In this document: one piece after another, positions 9,930 to 21,025 of the stretch
How the letters are laid out: each line of letters begins with the position of its first letter
Position numbering within the stretch: position 1 is the first letter of the stretch
From: Rhodobacterales bacterium
Lineage (GTDB): Bacteria > Pseudomonadota > Alphaproteobacteria > Rhodobacterales > Rhodobacteraceae
DNA: 64,000 nucleotides
Assembly (NCBI GenBank): GCA_002748285.1
Contig: PDSA01000018.1
Coordinates: forward strand, 1 to 64,000
Reading direction: 5' to 3'
The notes under the pieces: generated by a model
The model's input: only the letters and a program-made list of their open reading frames with translations
Databases searched by the model: none
Told to the model about the DNA's origin: nothing
Translations under genes and position numbers: made by a program

Positions 9930-10034
9930 TATAGCGTTTGACGAAATAGCTGATACAAAGAGCATCACTTAACGCGTTGAAATCTTTGATTTCAGGCAGC
10001 GTTAAGTGATTCAGGTTTTTAGCATAACGCTATA
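9930..10034. repeat. Nested inverted-repeat element (MITE-like or cruciform-forming)
   Basis: Outer TATAGCGTT (9930-9938)/AACGCTATA (10026-10034); inner ATCACTTAACGC (9964-9975)/GCGTTAAGTGAT (9999-10010); core TGAAATC-ttt-GATTTCA. Confidence 0.6.
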
Positions 10035-10230
10035 TTCGGGAAAAATCCGTGCCAAATTGGAATTAGCTGGGGATAACCCGCAGAAAAATCTTTACAGACC
10101 CACCCCCATAGACCACCATATCTGGTAACACAAGCGGCGGCGTCCACTTGGTATAGTATAGGGCCATAGAGCAAACCGGAAGGCACATCGCCTCTGCCGG
10201 GGACCGGGGCAAGAGCAGTAGGGGTGCGGT

Positions 10231-10734
10231 ATGTCACTATCAGAACAGTTCATGGATGCAGAGGATCTGCACCCGATCGACTTGGTGGAAACCTTGGCCG
10301 AGCATCACGCTTGGCAGTTCGACCGGGTGACCGATGATCAGATCGCCATGGCGGTTGAAGCCCAGTGGCGCTCTTACGCGATCACTCTGGCTTGGTCGGC
10401 GCAGGACGAAACCTTGCGCCTGATCTGCACCTTTGAAATGGAGCCCCCGGACGAAAAGCTCCCCCAGCTCTACGAAGCCCTGAACGCGGTGAATGACCGC
10501 TGCTGGGCCGGCGGTTTCACCTATTGGCAGGAACAGCGGCTGATGGTGTATCGCTATGGTCTGGTGCTGTCGGGCGGGCAAATGGCCAGCCCTGAGCAGA
10601 TTTCAACCCTGATCGAAGCCGCAGTGAATGCCGCCGAGCAATACTACCCGGCGCTGCAACTGGTGATCTGGGGCGATCAGCCGGTGGAACAAGCCATGCA
10701 GATCGCGATATCCCGGGCTTATGGCCATGCCTGA
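10231..10734 (+). CDS. YbjN domain-containing protein
   Basis: 167 aa, LVETLAEHHAWQFDRVTDDQIAMAVEAQWRSYAITLAWSAQDETLRLICTFEMEPPDEKLPQLYEALNAVNDRCWAGGF; upstream of and overlapping proC. Confidence 0.75.
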   Translation: MSLSEQFMDAEDLHPIDLVETLAEHHAWQFDRVTDDQIAMAVEAQWRSYAITLAWSAQDETLRLICTFEMEPPDEKLPQLYEALNAVNDRCWAGGFTYWQEQRLMVYRYGLVLSGGQMASPEQISTLIEAAVNAAEQYYPALQLVIWGDQPVEQAMQIAISRAYGHA

Positions 10735-11390
10735 ACAGATGGAAACGCTGGCAGAGCGCGGCCTGGTGATGCTGGGCTGCGGCAAGATGGGCTCGGCGCT
10801 GCTGGAAGGCTGGGCCGGCGCTGCAAGGCTTTGGCAACAGCTCGACCCTGTTCATCAGCATCGCGGCGGGCACGCCGATTGCCGCATTTGAACAGGCCTT
10901 GGGGGTAGACAGCCCGATCATCCGGGCCATGCCGAATACGCCGGCGGCGGTGTCTCGTGGCATTACTGCCTTGATTGGTAACGAAAAAACCGACCCGGCC
11001 CAGATGGCGCTGGCGGAATCGCTGCTGGGTGCGGTCGGCCAGACCCTGCGCCTGCAAACCGAATCGCAAATGGATGCGGTCACGGCGGTGTCCGGCTCGG
11101 GCCCGGCCTATGTATTCTATCTGATCGAAACCATGGCGGCCGCCGGGATGGCGCAGGGATTGCCGGTGGAAATGGCGATGCAACTGGCCAAAGCCACTGT
11201 CGCCGGGGCTGGGCATCTGGCCGAAACCGCCGATCAAGACCCCGCCCAACTGCGCCAGAACGTCACCAGCCCGATGGGCACCACCGCCGCCGCGCTTGAG
11301 GTGCTGATGGGGAAACAATCCGGTCTGGCGCCGCTGATGCAAGCCACCATCAAGGCTGCGGCGGAGCGCTCAAAAGAGCTGTCGCAATGA
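10727..11390 (+). pseudogene. proC: Pyrroline-5-carboxylate reductase, disrupted by internal deletion and frameshift
   Basis: Start MPEQMETLAERGLVMLGCGKMGSALLEGW; frame switches at about 10810-10826 into LQGFGNSSTLFISIAAGTPIAAFEQALGVDSPIIRAMPNTPAAVSRGITALIGN...; the Rossmann middle (DP...AVKPQ) is missing. Confidence 0.85.
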
Positions 11391-11734
11391 GCGCGCCAAT
11401 CAGCTTTGAGCAGTTTCTGGCGGTGGATATCCGGCTGGGCAAAGTGGTCGACGCACAGCCCTTCCCCGAAGCCCGCAAACCCGCGATCAAGCTGTGGCTG
11501 GATTTCGGCGATGAGATCGGGCGCAAGAAAAGCTCGGCCCAGATCACCGATCATTACCGGCCCGAGGATCTGATCGGCAAACAGCTGTTGGCGGTGGTCA
11601 ATTTCCCGCCGCGCCAGATCGGCAAATTCATGTCAGAAGTGCTGGTTCTGGGGCTGTCGGATGCCAGCGGCGCAGTAGTGCTGTTGGCCCCGGATCAGGT
11701 GTCAGAGTTGCCCTTGGGCGCGCGGGTGCATTGA
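11387..11734 (+). CDS. csaA: tRNA-binding domain protein CsaA
   Basis: FLAVDIRLGKVVDAQPFPEARKPAIKLWLDFGDEIGRKKSSAQITDHY...VVNFPPRQIGKFMSEVLVLG. Confidence 0.9.
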   Translation: MSAPISFEQFLAVDIRLGKVVDAQPFPEARKPAIKLWLDFGDEIGRKKSSAQITDHYRPEDLIGKQLLAVVNFPPRQIGKFMSEVLVLGLSDASGAVVLLAPDQVSELPLGARVH

Positions 11735-12690
11735 TGGTCAGGCTGCTGGTTTCTCGTAAACTGACCGATGATGTCATGGCGCAGTTGGCGGCTGAATTTG
11801 ACATGCAGCTGCGGGAAACGACGGCACCGATGAGCGCCGATGAGGTCAGCGCTGCGCTGGCCGACTATGACGCGATATTGCCGACCTTGGGCGATCAGTT
11901 CACCGCAGAAGCGATCAACCGGGTTCAGCAGCCGCGTTGCCGGATTCTGGCCAATTTCGGGGTGGGGTATAACCATATCGACACTGTCGCGGCGGCGGCC
12001 AAAGGCATCACCGTGACCAACACGCCCGGAGCCGTCACCGACGCCACCGCCGACATCGCCATGGCGCTGATGCTGATGGGTGCGCGGCGCGCCAGTCAGG
12101 GCGAAAGGCTGTTGCGCCGGGGCGATTGGCAGGGCTGGCATCCGGTGCAGCTGTTGGGGATGCATCTGGGCGGCAAAACGGTTGGCATCATCGGCATGGG
12201 CCGGATCGGGCAGGCGATTGCCAAACGCTGTCACGCCGGTTTTGGCATGAATGTGCTGTTTTATAACCGCTCGCCCAAGGCGGATATCGGGGTGCCGGCG
12301 CGGCAGATCGAACATATGCGGCAGCTGCTGGCGGTGGCGGATGTGGTGGTGCTGGCGGTGCCGGGCTCGGCCCAGACCCATCATCTGATGGATGCGCAGG
12401 CTCTGGGCCAGATGCAGAGCCACGCCCATCTGATCAACATCTCCCGCGGGGATGTGATCGACGAAACCGCCCTGATCCGCGCCCTGAGCCACGGCCAGAT
12501 CGCCGGGGCCGGGCTGGATGTGTATGAGCACGAACCCCACATTCCGGACGCCTTGCGTGGGCTGGAAAATGTGGTGCTGTTGCCGCATCTGGGCACCAAT
12601 TCTTATGAGGTGCGCAGCAATATGGGGCAGATGGCGCGGGCCAATTTGCAGGCGTTTTTTGCCGGGCGAGAACCGGAAAATACGGTCTGA
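11734..12690 (+). CDS. D-2-hydroxyacid dehydrogenase (glyoxylate/hydroxypyruvate reductase-like)
   Basis: NAD-binding GKTVGIIGMGRIGQAIAKR, catalytic HLGTNSYEVR, NFGVGYNHID. Confidence 0.88.
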   Translation: MVRLLVSRKLTDDVMAQLAAEFDMQLRETTAPMSADEVSAALADYDAILPTLGDQFTAEAINRVQQPRCRILANFGVGYNHIDTVAAAAKGITVTNTPGAVTDATADIAMALMLMGARRASQGERLLRRGDWQGWHPVQLLGMHLGGKTVGIIGMGRIGQAIAKRCHAGFGMNVLFYNRSPKADIGVPARQIEHMRQLLAVADVVVLAVPGSAQTHHLMDAQALGQMQSHAHLINISRGDVIDETALIRALSHGQIAGAGLDVYEHEPHIPDALRGLENVVLLPHLGTNSYEVRSNMGQMARANLQAFFAGREPENTV

Positions 12691-12933
12691 ATCATGCAGA
12701 TCACGATGGTGGCCCATCGGGCGGTCCTCCGAAACGCTCTGCCTTTTTCTGCGAGACAACTCCGTCTTGCCCAGTTCGCATCTGAGGACACCACCCAAAC
12801 CAGGAATTGAGGCCATCTCGGGTCTGAATGGCGCATGCAACGCAGACCTTGCCCGGCTCTGGCATCTGTAAACCGCAGACATATTAAAAAATGCCGATGA
12901 AGGCGTTTTACTGTGCAATTCATAAGAAAGTGT

Positions 12934-13008
12934 TGGCTGGGACGGTAGGATTCGAACCTACGATCTGCGCTACCAAAAAGCGTTGCCCTACCACTAGGCC
13001 ACGTCCCA
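12934..13008 (-). tRNA. tRNA-Gln (anticodon TTG)
   Basis: Reverse strand TGGGACGTGGCCTAGTGGTAGGGCAACGCTTTTTGGTAGCGCAGATCGTAGGTTCGAATCCTACCGTCCCAGCCA; 7-bp acceptor stem, TTCGAAT T-loop, CCA encoded. Confidence 0.93.
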
Positions 13009-13200
13009 ACTGTCGTGCTTGCCACCCTAATTTCTAATTCAGGGCTCTGCAAATCACTTCGATGGGTAGATACGCTTCCTGAAACGACTCTGCAAGCCCC
13101 GAAACACGAAAAATTTGCCCGATTTGATGGGCACGGCAAAATTTTCACGAAAACCGGCCTCATCAGCAGCGGATTTCCGCCCCGCATTGCTGCCCGGATT

Positions 13201-14754
13201 TTACGATGCGCCGGATTCGGCATCCTCTTCCGGGGAAAAGGTCTCAAGCGTCAACGGCACCGGCGCGGTTTTTAGATCGGCGGTGCTGAGCGCGGCATTC
13301 GGGCGGGCCAGCCGGCTTTGTGTGACCCAGAACAGCCGATCCTGCGCCCGGGTGATCGCCACATAGGCCAGACGCTTCCACAACGCTTGCCCGGCCTCAA
13401 CCCGGCCCATGCGGGCGGCCACGAACAGATCGGGGGCAAAGACCTGCACATTGGGCCATTGCGAGCCCTGCGCCTTGTGAATGGTCACCGCCGCCCCGTG
13501 CAAAAACGCAGCCCCCATGCGGGCGGCATAGGGGATGAAGGGCTCATCCTGATCCGGGATCTCGATCTTGATGATCGAGGCGGCAGACACTTGCGGATCC
13601 TCGGCCCCCAGCACATGCAGCCGCGAAAAGCCCGACCGCTTGCCGGGGCCGAGATACACCACCTGCGCCCCCTTGATCAGCCCTCTTGCCTCAAGATCAA
13701 TGCGCTTTTTGCGGTGTTTCAGCGGCAATTCGATGCCATCACAGATCAGCGGTTCGCCCGGCAGCAACTGATCCGGCGGCGCTCCAAACGCTTGCCGAAA
13801 CGCCTGAATCAGCCGCACCCGGGTTTTGTTGCGCCACACCAGAACCGGGGAACGCGCCATCAGATCGGCCTGCACATTGGGGGCAAACACCACCCGTTCA
13901 TCCTTTTGCGCCGCCTGCTGCACCATCTGTTCAAAATCGTAAAAGCTCAGGCTGTCATCGGCCAGCGCATGGGCCAGATCGAGGATCGGGTTATCCGCAT
14001 CCTGACGGTGGATGCGGTGCAGGGTCAGTTTCTGATCGCCCTTGAAATCGTCAAACACCATCTTGCCAGACTGACCGACCGGAGCCAGCTGGGCGGGGTC
14101 TCCGAACAGCACCAGAGTGGGGAAAATCTCGCGCAAATCCTCCAGCTGTTTTTCATCCAGCATCGAGCTTTCATCGACAAAGCCCACATCCAGCGCCTCA
14201 TCCCGCCGTTTCCACCCCTGAATGAAATCCGAGCCCCGCAGCCCCGCCGCGGCCAGAGCGCCCGGGATAGATTTATGGGTGGCGTAAAACAGCGCGGCGC
14301 GTTCCAGGGCGGCTTCGGTCAGGCCCTCGATTTCGGGTTGCTCGCCATTTCCGGCCAGCCATTCGGCGATTTTTTCATATTCCGGGTCATAGAGCGGCGT
14401 ATACAGGATGCGGTGAATGGTGGTGGCGGGCACACCGCGATGGCGCAGCACACTGGCGGCTTTGTTGGTGGGGGCCAGAATGGCCAGACTGCGCTTGCCG
14501 CCATCGCGCTTGGGCTCGTAATCGCCCGAGACCACCTCGATCCCGGCCTCCTCCAGTGCGTGGTAAAGCCGGGCCAGAAGCAGGGTTTTGCCCGAACCGG
14601 CCTTGCCGACCACCGCAGTCACACTGTCCTCAGCCCCGGAGGGCGGCATCAGGATGCCATTGTCCAGATCAACCCCGGCGGCCTTTAGGATTTCGGCAAT
14701 CCGGTCATGGGCCTGCGCCTGATCCTCGGAGTAAATAATCGCTGTTTTGCTCAT
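13201..14754 (-). CDS. RecD-like ATP-dependent DNA helicase
   Basis: AVVGKAGSGKTLLLARLY, LAPTNKAASVLR, FVDESSMLD, LFGDPAQLAPVG, VTIHKAQGSQW, YVAITRAQDRL. Confidence 0.88.
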   Translation of the reverse strand: MSKTAIIYSEDQAQAHDRIAEILKAAGVDLDNGILMPPSGAEDSVTAVVGKAGSGKTLLLARLYHALEEAGIEVVSGDYEPKRDGGKRSLAILAPTNKAASVLRHRGVPATTIHRILYTPLYDPEYEKIAEWLAGNGEQPEIEGLTEAALERAALFYATHKSIPGALAAAGLRGSDFIQGWKRRDEALDVGFVDESSMLDEKQLEDLREIFPTLVLFGDPAQLAPVGQSGKMVFDDFKGDQKLTLHRIHRQDADNPILDLAHALADDSLSFYDFEQMVQQAAQKDERVVFAPNVQADLMARSPVLVWRNKTRVRLIQAFRQAFGAPPDQLLPGEPLICDGIELPLKHRKKRIDLEARGLIKGAQVVYLGPGKRSGFSRLHVLGAEDPQVSAASIIKIEIPDQDEPFIPYAARMGAAFLHGAAVTIHKAQGSQWPNVQVFAPDLFVAARMGRVEAGQALWKRLAYVAITRAQDRLFWVTQSRLARPNAALSTADLKTAPVPLTLETFSPEEDAESGAS

Positions 14755-14825
14755 GCGCCAATCCTATCGCCGCGCCGGGGGGAAGGCCAGCGGCCAAATC
14801 CTGTGCCGGGGAAGATGTGTTTTGA

Positions 14826-16301
14826 TCAGTAAAGCTGTGCCGCTTTCACCGCGCGTTGCCAATCGGCATATTTCGCGGCGCGGGTTTCGGCGCTCATCTG
14901 TGGCTCAAACCGGCGCTGAAGCGCCCAGTTGCGGGCAAATTCCTGTTGTGCGGGGTAGAGCCCCGCCTTCATCCCGGCAATCCAGGCCACCCCAAGCGCC
15001 GTGGTTTCCAGCACCGGCGGGCGGTCGACCCGGCTGCCCAGAATATCGGCCAGAAACTGCATCGCCCAGTCATTGGCCGCCATGCCGCCATCCACCCGCA
15101 ACACCGCGTCTTCACAGGCCCAATCGGCCCGCATTGCTTCCAGCAGATCGCGGGTCTGATAGCCCACGCTTTGCAGCGCCGCCCGGGCCATTTCCGCCGG
15201 GCCAGAGTTGCGGGTCAGGCCAAACACCGCACCACGGCAATCCGCATTCCAATAGGGCGCGCCAAGGCCGGTAAAGGCGGGGACCAGAATGACGTTTTGC
15301 TCAGGATCGGCGCGTTCGGTCAGCGCGGTGGTCTGATCGGCGTTTTCAATCACCCCCAGCCCATCGCGCAGCCACTGCACCGCCGCGCCGGCGATAAAGA
15401 TCGACCCCTCAAGCGCATAGGTGGTCACCCCGTTGAGCTGATAGGCAATGGTGCCCAGCAGACGGTTCGAGCTCTGCACCAGCTGGTCTCCGGTATTGAG
15501 CAGCGCAAAGCAGCCGGTGCCATAGGTGGATTTCATCATGCCGGGCTCAAAACAAGCCTGACCGATGGTGGCGGCCTGCTGGTCTCCGGCGACGCCGCGG
15601 ATCGCGATCTGGCCGCCAAATGCCGCGGTTTCGCCGAAATCGGCATCGCAATCGCGCACCTCGGGCAGCATGGCCATTGGGATGTTCAGTAAATCGCAAA
15701 TCTGTTGATCCCAGCGGCCCTCGCGGATGTTATAGAGCAGGCTGCGGGCGGCGTTGGTGGCGTCGGTGGCATGAACCCGCCCTTCGGTCAGGCGCCAGAT
15801 CAGATAGCAATCCACGGTGCCAAACAGCAGGTCTCCGGCCTCGGCGCGGGGGCGGGCATCGGGGATGGTATCAAGCAGCCATTTCAGCTTGGTCGCGGAA
15901 AAATACGGGTCCAGCCGCAGGCCGGTTTTGGCGGTGATCATCGGTTCATGGCCGGCGGCGTGCAGCGTCTGACACATATCGGCGGTGCGCCGGTCCTGCC
16001 AGACAATGGCGTTGTGGATCGGCTGGCCGGTGGCTTTGTCCCAGACCAGCGTGGTTTCGCGTTGGTTGGTGATGCCGATGGCGGCAATTTCGGCGGGCGA
16101 GACCCCGGCCTGTGCGATTGCCGTGCGGGCGGTGTGGCAGACGGTTTGCCAGAGCTCTTCGGGGTCATGTTCAACCCAGCCTGAATGCGGAAAATGCTGG
16201 GCAAATTCCTGCCGCGCACTGCTGACCGGCTGCATCTGCTGATCAAACAGGATGCTGCGTGATGAGGTCGTGCCTTGGTCGATTGCCAGAATATAGGTCA
16301 T
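14826..16301 (-). CDS. glpK: Glycerol kinase
   Basis: [52 protein letters not shown], full length 491 aa. Confidence 0.96.
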   Translation of the reverse strand: MTYILAIDQGTTSSRSILFDQQMQPVSSARQEFAQHFPHSGWVEHDPEELWQTVCHTARTAIAQAGVSPAEIAAIGITNQRETTLVWDKATGQPIHNAIVWQDRRTADMCQTLHAAGHEPMITAKTGLRLDPYFSATKLKWLLDTIPDARPRAEAGDLLFGTVDCYLIWRLTEGRVHATDATNAARSLLYNIREGRWDQQICDLLNIPMAMLPEVRDCDADFGETAAFGGQIAIRGVAGDQQAATIGQACFEPGMMKSTYGTGCFALLNTGDQLVQSSNRLLGTIAYQLNGVTTYALEGSIFIAGAAVQWLRDGLGVIENADQTTALTERADPEQNVILVPAFTGLGAPYWNADCRGAVFGLTRNSGPAEMARAALQSVGYQTRDLLEAMRADWACEDAVLRVDGGMAANDWAMQFLADILGSRVDRPPVLETTALGVAWIAGMKAGLYPAQQEFARNWALQRRFEPQMSAETRAAKYADWQRAVKAAQLY

Positions 16302-16376
16302 GAGAAGCCCCCGGTTGTAACGGCCCTCATTCTATCCCCGCGCGCGCCGGATTGCACCCCCGAAATCGCGGGGGGG

Positions 16377-17057
16377 CTATTCGGTCAGTACGCCATTTTC
16401 CAGCCGCACCACCCGATCCATCCGCGCCGCCAGCTCAAGGTTATGGGTGGCGATCAGCGCGGACAAGCCGGTGTCGCGGGCCAGATCCATCAGCGCGGCA
16501 AATACCCGTTCCGAGGTCTCGGGGTCAAGATTGCCGGTGGGCTCATCCGCCAGCAGGATATGCGGCGCATTGGCCAGAGCGCGGCAAAAAGCGACCCGCT
16601 GTTGTTCGCCCCCGGACAGGGCGGCGGGGCGGTGATCGGCGCGTTGTTTCACCCCGACACTGTCCAGCAGTTGCAAGGCCCGCTGACGCGCATCGGCTTG
16701 GCTCACGCCATTGGCCAGCTGCGGCAGCACGATGTTTTCCAGCGCGGTGAACTCGGGCAGCAAATGGTGGAACTGATAGATAAAGCCAACCTGATCGCGG
16801 CGGGTGGCAGTGCGTTGGCGGTCGGAACAGCCGGTCATATCGGCTCCGGCGATTTTCACACTGCCGGCATCGGCGGTATCCAGCAGCCCGGCGATATGCA
16901 GCAAGGTGGATTTGCCGGCACCAGAGGGGGCGACCAGCGCCACGACCTCTCCGCCACAGACCTGCAAATCGGCCCCGCGCAACACGTTGATTTCGCTGGC
17001 CTTGCCGCGGTTATAGGCCTTTTGAATGCCGCTTAATTCCAACATCACTTTACTCAT
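16377..17057 (-). CDS. lolD: Lipoprotein-releasing ABC transporter ATP-binding protein LolD
   Basis: [50 protein letters not shown]; overlaps the lolC/E end. Confidence 0.9.
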   Translation of the reverse strand: MSKVMLELSGIQKAYNRGKASEINVLRGADLQVCGGEVVALVAPSGAGKSTLLHIAGLLDTADAGSVKIAGADMTGCSDRQRTATRRDQVGFIYQFHHLLPEFTALENIVLPQLANGVSQADARQRALQLLDSVGVKQRADHRPAALSGGEQQRVAFCRALANAPHILLADEPTGNLDPETSERVFAALMDLARDTGLSALIATHNLELAARMDRVVRLENGVLTE

Positions 17058-18336
17058 AACGCAACGCCTCCACCGGGTTCATCCGTGCCGCCCGCCGCGC
17101 CGGAAAGATCGTCACCACAAAGGACAACCCCAGCGACAGCCCCACCGCCGCCGCCACATCGGCGGCTTGCAATTTCGCGGGCAATTTGTAGATGCCGCGC
17201 ACCGAAGCATCCCAGATTTCGCCCCCGGAAGCGCCGCTGACAAAAGCCAGAATCGGGTCGAAATAGATCGCAAACAAACAACCCAGCACCACGCCGAACA
17301 CGGTGCCGATCAGCCCGGTCATCGCGCCGCAGATGAAAAACACCCGCAGAACCGAGCCCTCGGACAGCCCCATGGTGCGTAAAATCCCGATGTCGCGCCC
17401 CTTGTTTTTCACTAGCATCACCAGCCCGGAAATGATGTTCATCGACGCAATCAGCACCAGCACCGACATCAGCACGAACATCACATTATCCTCGACCTTC
17501 AAGGCCCGCAAAAACGCCCCTGATGCATCGCGCCAGGTCCACAGCACGGCCCTCTCGCCCCCGGCGCGCAACAGCTCCAGCGCCAGATCGTCGATCTTTT
17601 CGGGCTCTTGCACCATCACTTCCAGCTCATCTGCCACGCCTTCGCGGTTGAAATAGCTCTGAGCCTCGGCAAAGGGCATATAAATGCGAATGTTATCAAT
17701 GTCATAGCGCCCGACGGAAAAGATATAGACCACCTCATAAACATTGACCCGCGGGCTGGTGCCAAAGGCGGTTTTGGCCCCGTTGGGCGAGATCAGCTTG
17801 ATCTTGTCGCCAATCCCCAGCCCCAACGCATTGGCGATGCCTTTGCCAATCGCCACGCCGCTGTCAAACCTGTCAATATCGCCCAGCATGTCATCGCCGG
17901 AAGCAATCCGGGGAATGGTTTTCAGATCAGCCAGCGAGATGCCAAACACCTGCGCCCCAGTGTTATAGTTCAGGTGATTGGCCATCACTTGCCCCTTGAC
18001 CAGAGGCGCCACCCGAGTCACCCCGGGGATCATACGAACACGCGCCGCCGTTTCGGCATAATCGGCCATCACCCGGCTGCCATGGCCGTTTTCATCCAGC
18101 CCGAAGCTGTTATAGACCGTCACATGCGCATTGGCGCCCAAAATCGTGTCGACAAATTCGGCGCGAAAGCCAGCCCGCACCGCCAGCGTGATGATCAGCG
18201 CCGCCACCGCCAGAGTGATCCCGATCAGGGAAATCCAGGTCATGACACTGACCCCGCCCTCGGCCCGCTTGGCGCGTAAATAGCGCCAGGCAATCAGCCA
18301 TTCAAATCGGGCAAAGGGAACGGTTTTTGTCAGCAT
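17050..18336 (-). CDS. lolC: Lipoprotein-releasing ABC transporter permease LolC/LolE
   Basis: [38 protein letters not shown]; MacB-like periplasmic domain; [24 protein letters not shown]. Confidence 0.9.
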   Translation of the reverse strand: MLTKTVPFARFEWLIAWRYLRAKRAEGGVSVMTWISLIGITLAVAALIITLAVRAGFRAEFVDTILGANAHVTVYNSFGLDENGHGSRVMADYAETAARVRMIPGVTRVAPLVKGQVMANHLNYNTGAQVFGISLADLKTIPRIASGDDMLGDIDRFDSGVAIGKGIANALGLGIGDKIKLISPNGAKTAFGTSPRVNVYEVVYIFSVGRYDIDNIRIYMPFAEAQSYFNREGVADELEVMVQEPEKIDDLALELLRAGGERAVLWTWRDASGAFLRALKVEDNVMFVLMSVLVLIASMNIISGLVMLVKNKGRDIGILRTMGLSEGSVLRVFFICGAMTGLIGTVFGVVLGCLFAIYFDPILAFVSGASGGEIWDASVRGIYKLPAKLQAADVAAAVGLSLGLSFVVTIFPARRAARMNPVEALRYE

Positions 18337-18360
18337 CTCGTTGACCTCATTTTGGGCGGC

Positions 18361-19698
18361 TTACAGATTGGCGTAAATCTCGATGATTTTGGCCACGGCC
18401 TGATCCGGTTGCATTTCGGTGTTTTCGCCGGTTTTGCGGCAGGTCAGCTCGACCACCCCGTTTTTCAGACCCCGAGGCCCAACCGTGATGCGCCATGGCA
18501 GACCGATCAGATCCATGCTGGCAAATTTGGCCCCGGCGCGTTCGTTACGATCATCATAAAGCGGCTCAAGCCCGGCATCTGTCAGCGCCTGATAGAGCGC
18601 CTCACACGCCGCATCGGCCTGTTCATCGCCCTGTTTCAGGTTGACGATGCCACAATGAAACGGCGTGACGCCTTCGGGCCAGATGATGCCTTTGTCGTCA
18701 TGGCTGGCCTCAATGATCGCCCCCAGCAGGCGCGACACGCCGATGCCATGGCTGCCCATATGCACCGGCACCCGCTCACCGCTTTCGGTGACCACAGTGG
18801 CGCCCATGGGCTCAGAATATTTGGTGCCGAAATAGAAAATCTGCCCCACCTCGATCCCGCGCGAGCTTTTGCGGCGCTCTTCGGGCACCTGCTCGAACAG
18901 CGCCGGATCGTGGGTTTCGTCGGTGCGGGCATAGGGGGTTGTCCATTCCTTGGCGATTTTGGCGCATTCGGCGACATCGTCAAAATGCACTTCGCGATCA
19001 CCGAATTTCATATCCAGAATGGCGCTGTCATAGAACACTTCGCTTTCGCCGGTTTCGGCCAGAACCAGAAATTCGTGGGTGTCCTCGCCGCCGATTGGCC
19101 CGGAATCAGCGCGCATCGGAATCGCCTGCAGGCCCATGCGCTCGTAGCTGCGCAGATAGCTGACCATATGCCGGTTATAGGCGTGGATGGCGGCGTCACG
19201 GTCGATGTCGAAATTATAGCCGTCTTTCATCAGAAACTCGCGCCCGCGCATCACGCCGAAACGGGGGCGGACTTCGTCGCGGAATTTCCACTGGATTTGG
19301 TAAAGCGTCAGCGGCAGGTCTTTGTAGCTGTTGATATGGGCGCGGAAAATATCGGTGATCTGTTCTTCATTGGTGGGGCCATAGAGCATATCGCGGCCAT
19401 GGCGGTCGGAAATCCGCAGCATTTCGGCACCGTAATCTTCATACCGACCGCTTTCGCGCCACAGATCGGCCGATTGCACGGTGGGCATCAGCACGGGCAG
19501 ATGGCCGGCGCGGGCTTGTTCTTCGTGGATGATGCGCTCGATATTGCGCAGCACTTTCAGCCCCAGAGGCAACCAGGAATAGATCCCGGCGCTGGCCTGT
19601 TTGATCATCCCGGCCCGCAGCATATAGCGGTGCGAAACGATTTTGGCCTCGGCAGGGGTTTCTTTGAGAACCGGCATAAAATAGCGGGACAGGCGCAT
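18361..19698 (-). CDS. proS: Prolyl-tRNA synthetase
   Basis: [46 protein letters not shown]; class II motifs; full length. Confidence 0.96.
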   Translation of the reverse strand: MRLSRYFMPVLKETPAEAKIVSHRYMLRAGMIKQASAGIYSWLPLGLKVLRNIERIIHEEQARAGHLPVLMPTVQSADLWRESGRYEDYGAEMLRISDRHGRDMLYGPTNEEQITDIFRAHINSYKDLPLTLYQIQWKFRDEVRPRFGVMRGREFLMKDGYNFDIDRDAAIHAYNRHMVSYLRSYERMGLQAIPMRADSGPIGGEDTHEFLVLAETGESEVFYDSAILDMKFGDREVHFDDVAECAKIAKEWTTPYARTDETHDPALFEQVPEERRKSSRGIEVGQIFYFGTKYSEPMGATVVTESGERVPVHMGSHGIGVSRLLGAIIEASHDDKGIIWPEGVTPFHCGIVNLKQGDEQADAACEALYQALTDAGLEPLYDDRNERAGAKFASMDLIGLPWRITVGPRGLKNGVVELTCRKTGENTEMQPDQAVAKIIEIYANL

Positions 19699-19936
19699 GG
19701 GGATACCCTTTGGCAAATGTTCAAGTTGAGAAACGGTTTAGGCGAGCCCGGCGCGGCATTCAAGAGCGCATCCTGAAAGGGTAAGCGATAAGCGGTGTGG
19801 CGCGGGTGGTTTTTAATCTGGCGATATGATCGGCGGTGAGCCGTTGATCATACCTGTGCCAAATGCTCCACCCCCTCTTGAAAAAAAACCGCCTATCGGC
19901 TTTTGTATCAGCCAGAGCAACACCAAAAGGGATGAT

Positions 19937-21022
19937 ATGAGCCTGTCCGCCCATAAACAGATGCGATATTGGAGCATCGCCGCCGCGATTCTACTGCTGG
20001 TGCTGTGGTATGTGGGCGATATCGTCATGCCTTTCATTCTGGGAGGAGCCATCGCCTATTTCCTCGACCCGGTCGCCGACCGGATGGAGCAAGCCGGCCT
20101 GTCGCGGGTTCTGGCCACGGTGATCATCACCTTTTTTGCTCTGATCCTGTTCGTCTTCATCGCCCTGCTGATCATTCCCACCCTGATCGAGCAAACCATC
20201 GCCCTGATCAACGCCGCCCCGGATATGTTCAACAATCTCAAACGCTTCCTGACCGAGCGCTTCCCCTCGCTGATCGACGCAAACTCGACCCTGCGGCAAT
20301 CGCTCGACAGTCTGGGCCAGACCATTCAGGCCAAGGGCGGGCAGTTGGCCAATGGGCTGCTGTCTTCGGCGATCAGCCTGATCAATGTGGTCCTGCTGAT
20401 GGTGATCGTGCCGGTTGTGGCCTTTTACATGCTGCTGGATTGGGACAAGATGGTGCGGCAAATCAATGATCTGCTGCCCTTGGACCATGCCGACAATATC
20501 CGCCAGATCGCAGCCGATGTGGACCGCACCCTGTCTTCCTTCATCAGGGGCCAAGGCAGCGTCTGTCTGGTGATGGGCGCATTTTACGCCATTGGCCTGA
20601 TGCTGGTGGGGCTGCAATTTGGCCTGCTGGTGGGGGCGTTTGCCGGGCTGATCACTTTTATCCCCTATGTCGGTGCGCTGATTGGCGGCGCTCTTGCGCT
20701 GGGCTTGGGCGTGTTTCAGTTCTGGGGTGACTGGATGTCGCTGGGGCTGGTGGCGGTGGTGTTTGCCGCCGGGCAGGCGCTGGAAGGCAACGTGATCACG
20801 CCCAAGCTGGTCGGTGACAGTGTCGGCCTGCATCCGGTTTGGCTGATGCTGGCGCTGACGGTGTTTGGCGCTCTGTTTGGCTTTGTCGGAATGCTGGTGG
20901 CGGTGCCGGTGGCGGCGATCATCGGGGTTCTGACCCGCTTTGGCATTGCGCAATACCGGCAAGGGGCGCTTTACAAAGGCAGCGCCGGCGGGCAAACCGG
21001 GCCCGAGACCACAGACAGATAG
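19937..21022 (+). CDS. AI-2E/PerM family transporter
   Basis: Multi-TM protein, VMPFILGGAIAYFLDPVADRMEQAGLSRVLATVII, GLITFIPYVGALIGG. Confidence 0.88.
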   Translation: MSLSAHKQMRYWSIAAAILLLVLWYVGDIVMPFILGGAIAYFLDPVADRMEQAGLSRVLATVIITFFALILFVFIALLIIPTLIEQTIALINAAPDMFNNLKRFLTERFPSLIDANSTLRQSLDSLGQTIQAKGGQLANGLLSSAISLINVVLLMVIVPVVAFYMLLDWDKMVRQINDLLPLDHADNIRQIAADVDRTLSSFIRGQGSVCLVMGAFYAIGLMLVGLQFGLLVGAFAGLITFIPYVGALIGGALALGLGVFQFWGDWMSLGLVAVVFAAGQALEGNVITPKLVGDSVGLHPVWLMLALTVFGALFGFVGMLVAVPVAAIIGVLTRFGIAQYRQGALYKGSAGGQTGPETTDR

Positions 21023-21025
21023 ACC

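Noticed and set aside
11695-12918. 407-aa minus-strand ORF
   Set aside because: Antisense of the D-2-hydroxyacid dehydrogenase; the intergenic extension showed no transposase motif I could defend.
18352-19776. 474-aa plus-strand ORF
   Set aside because: Antisense of proS; no recognisable motif.
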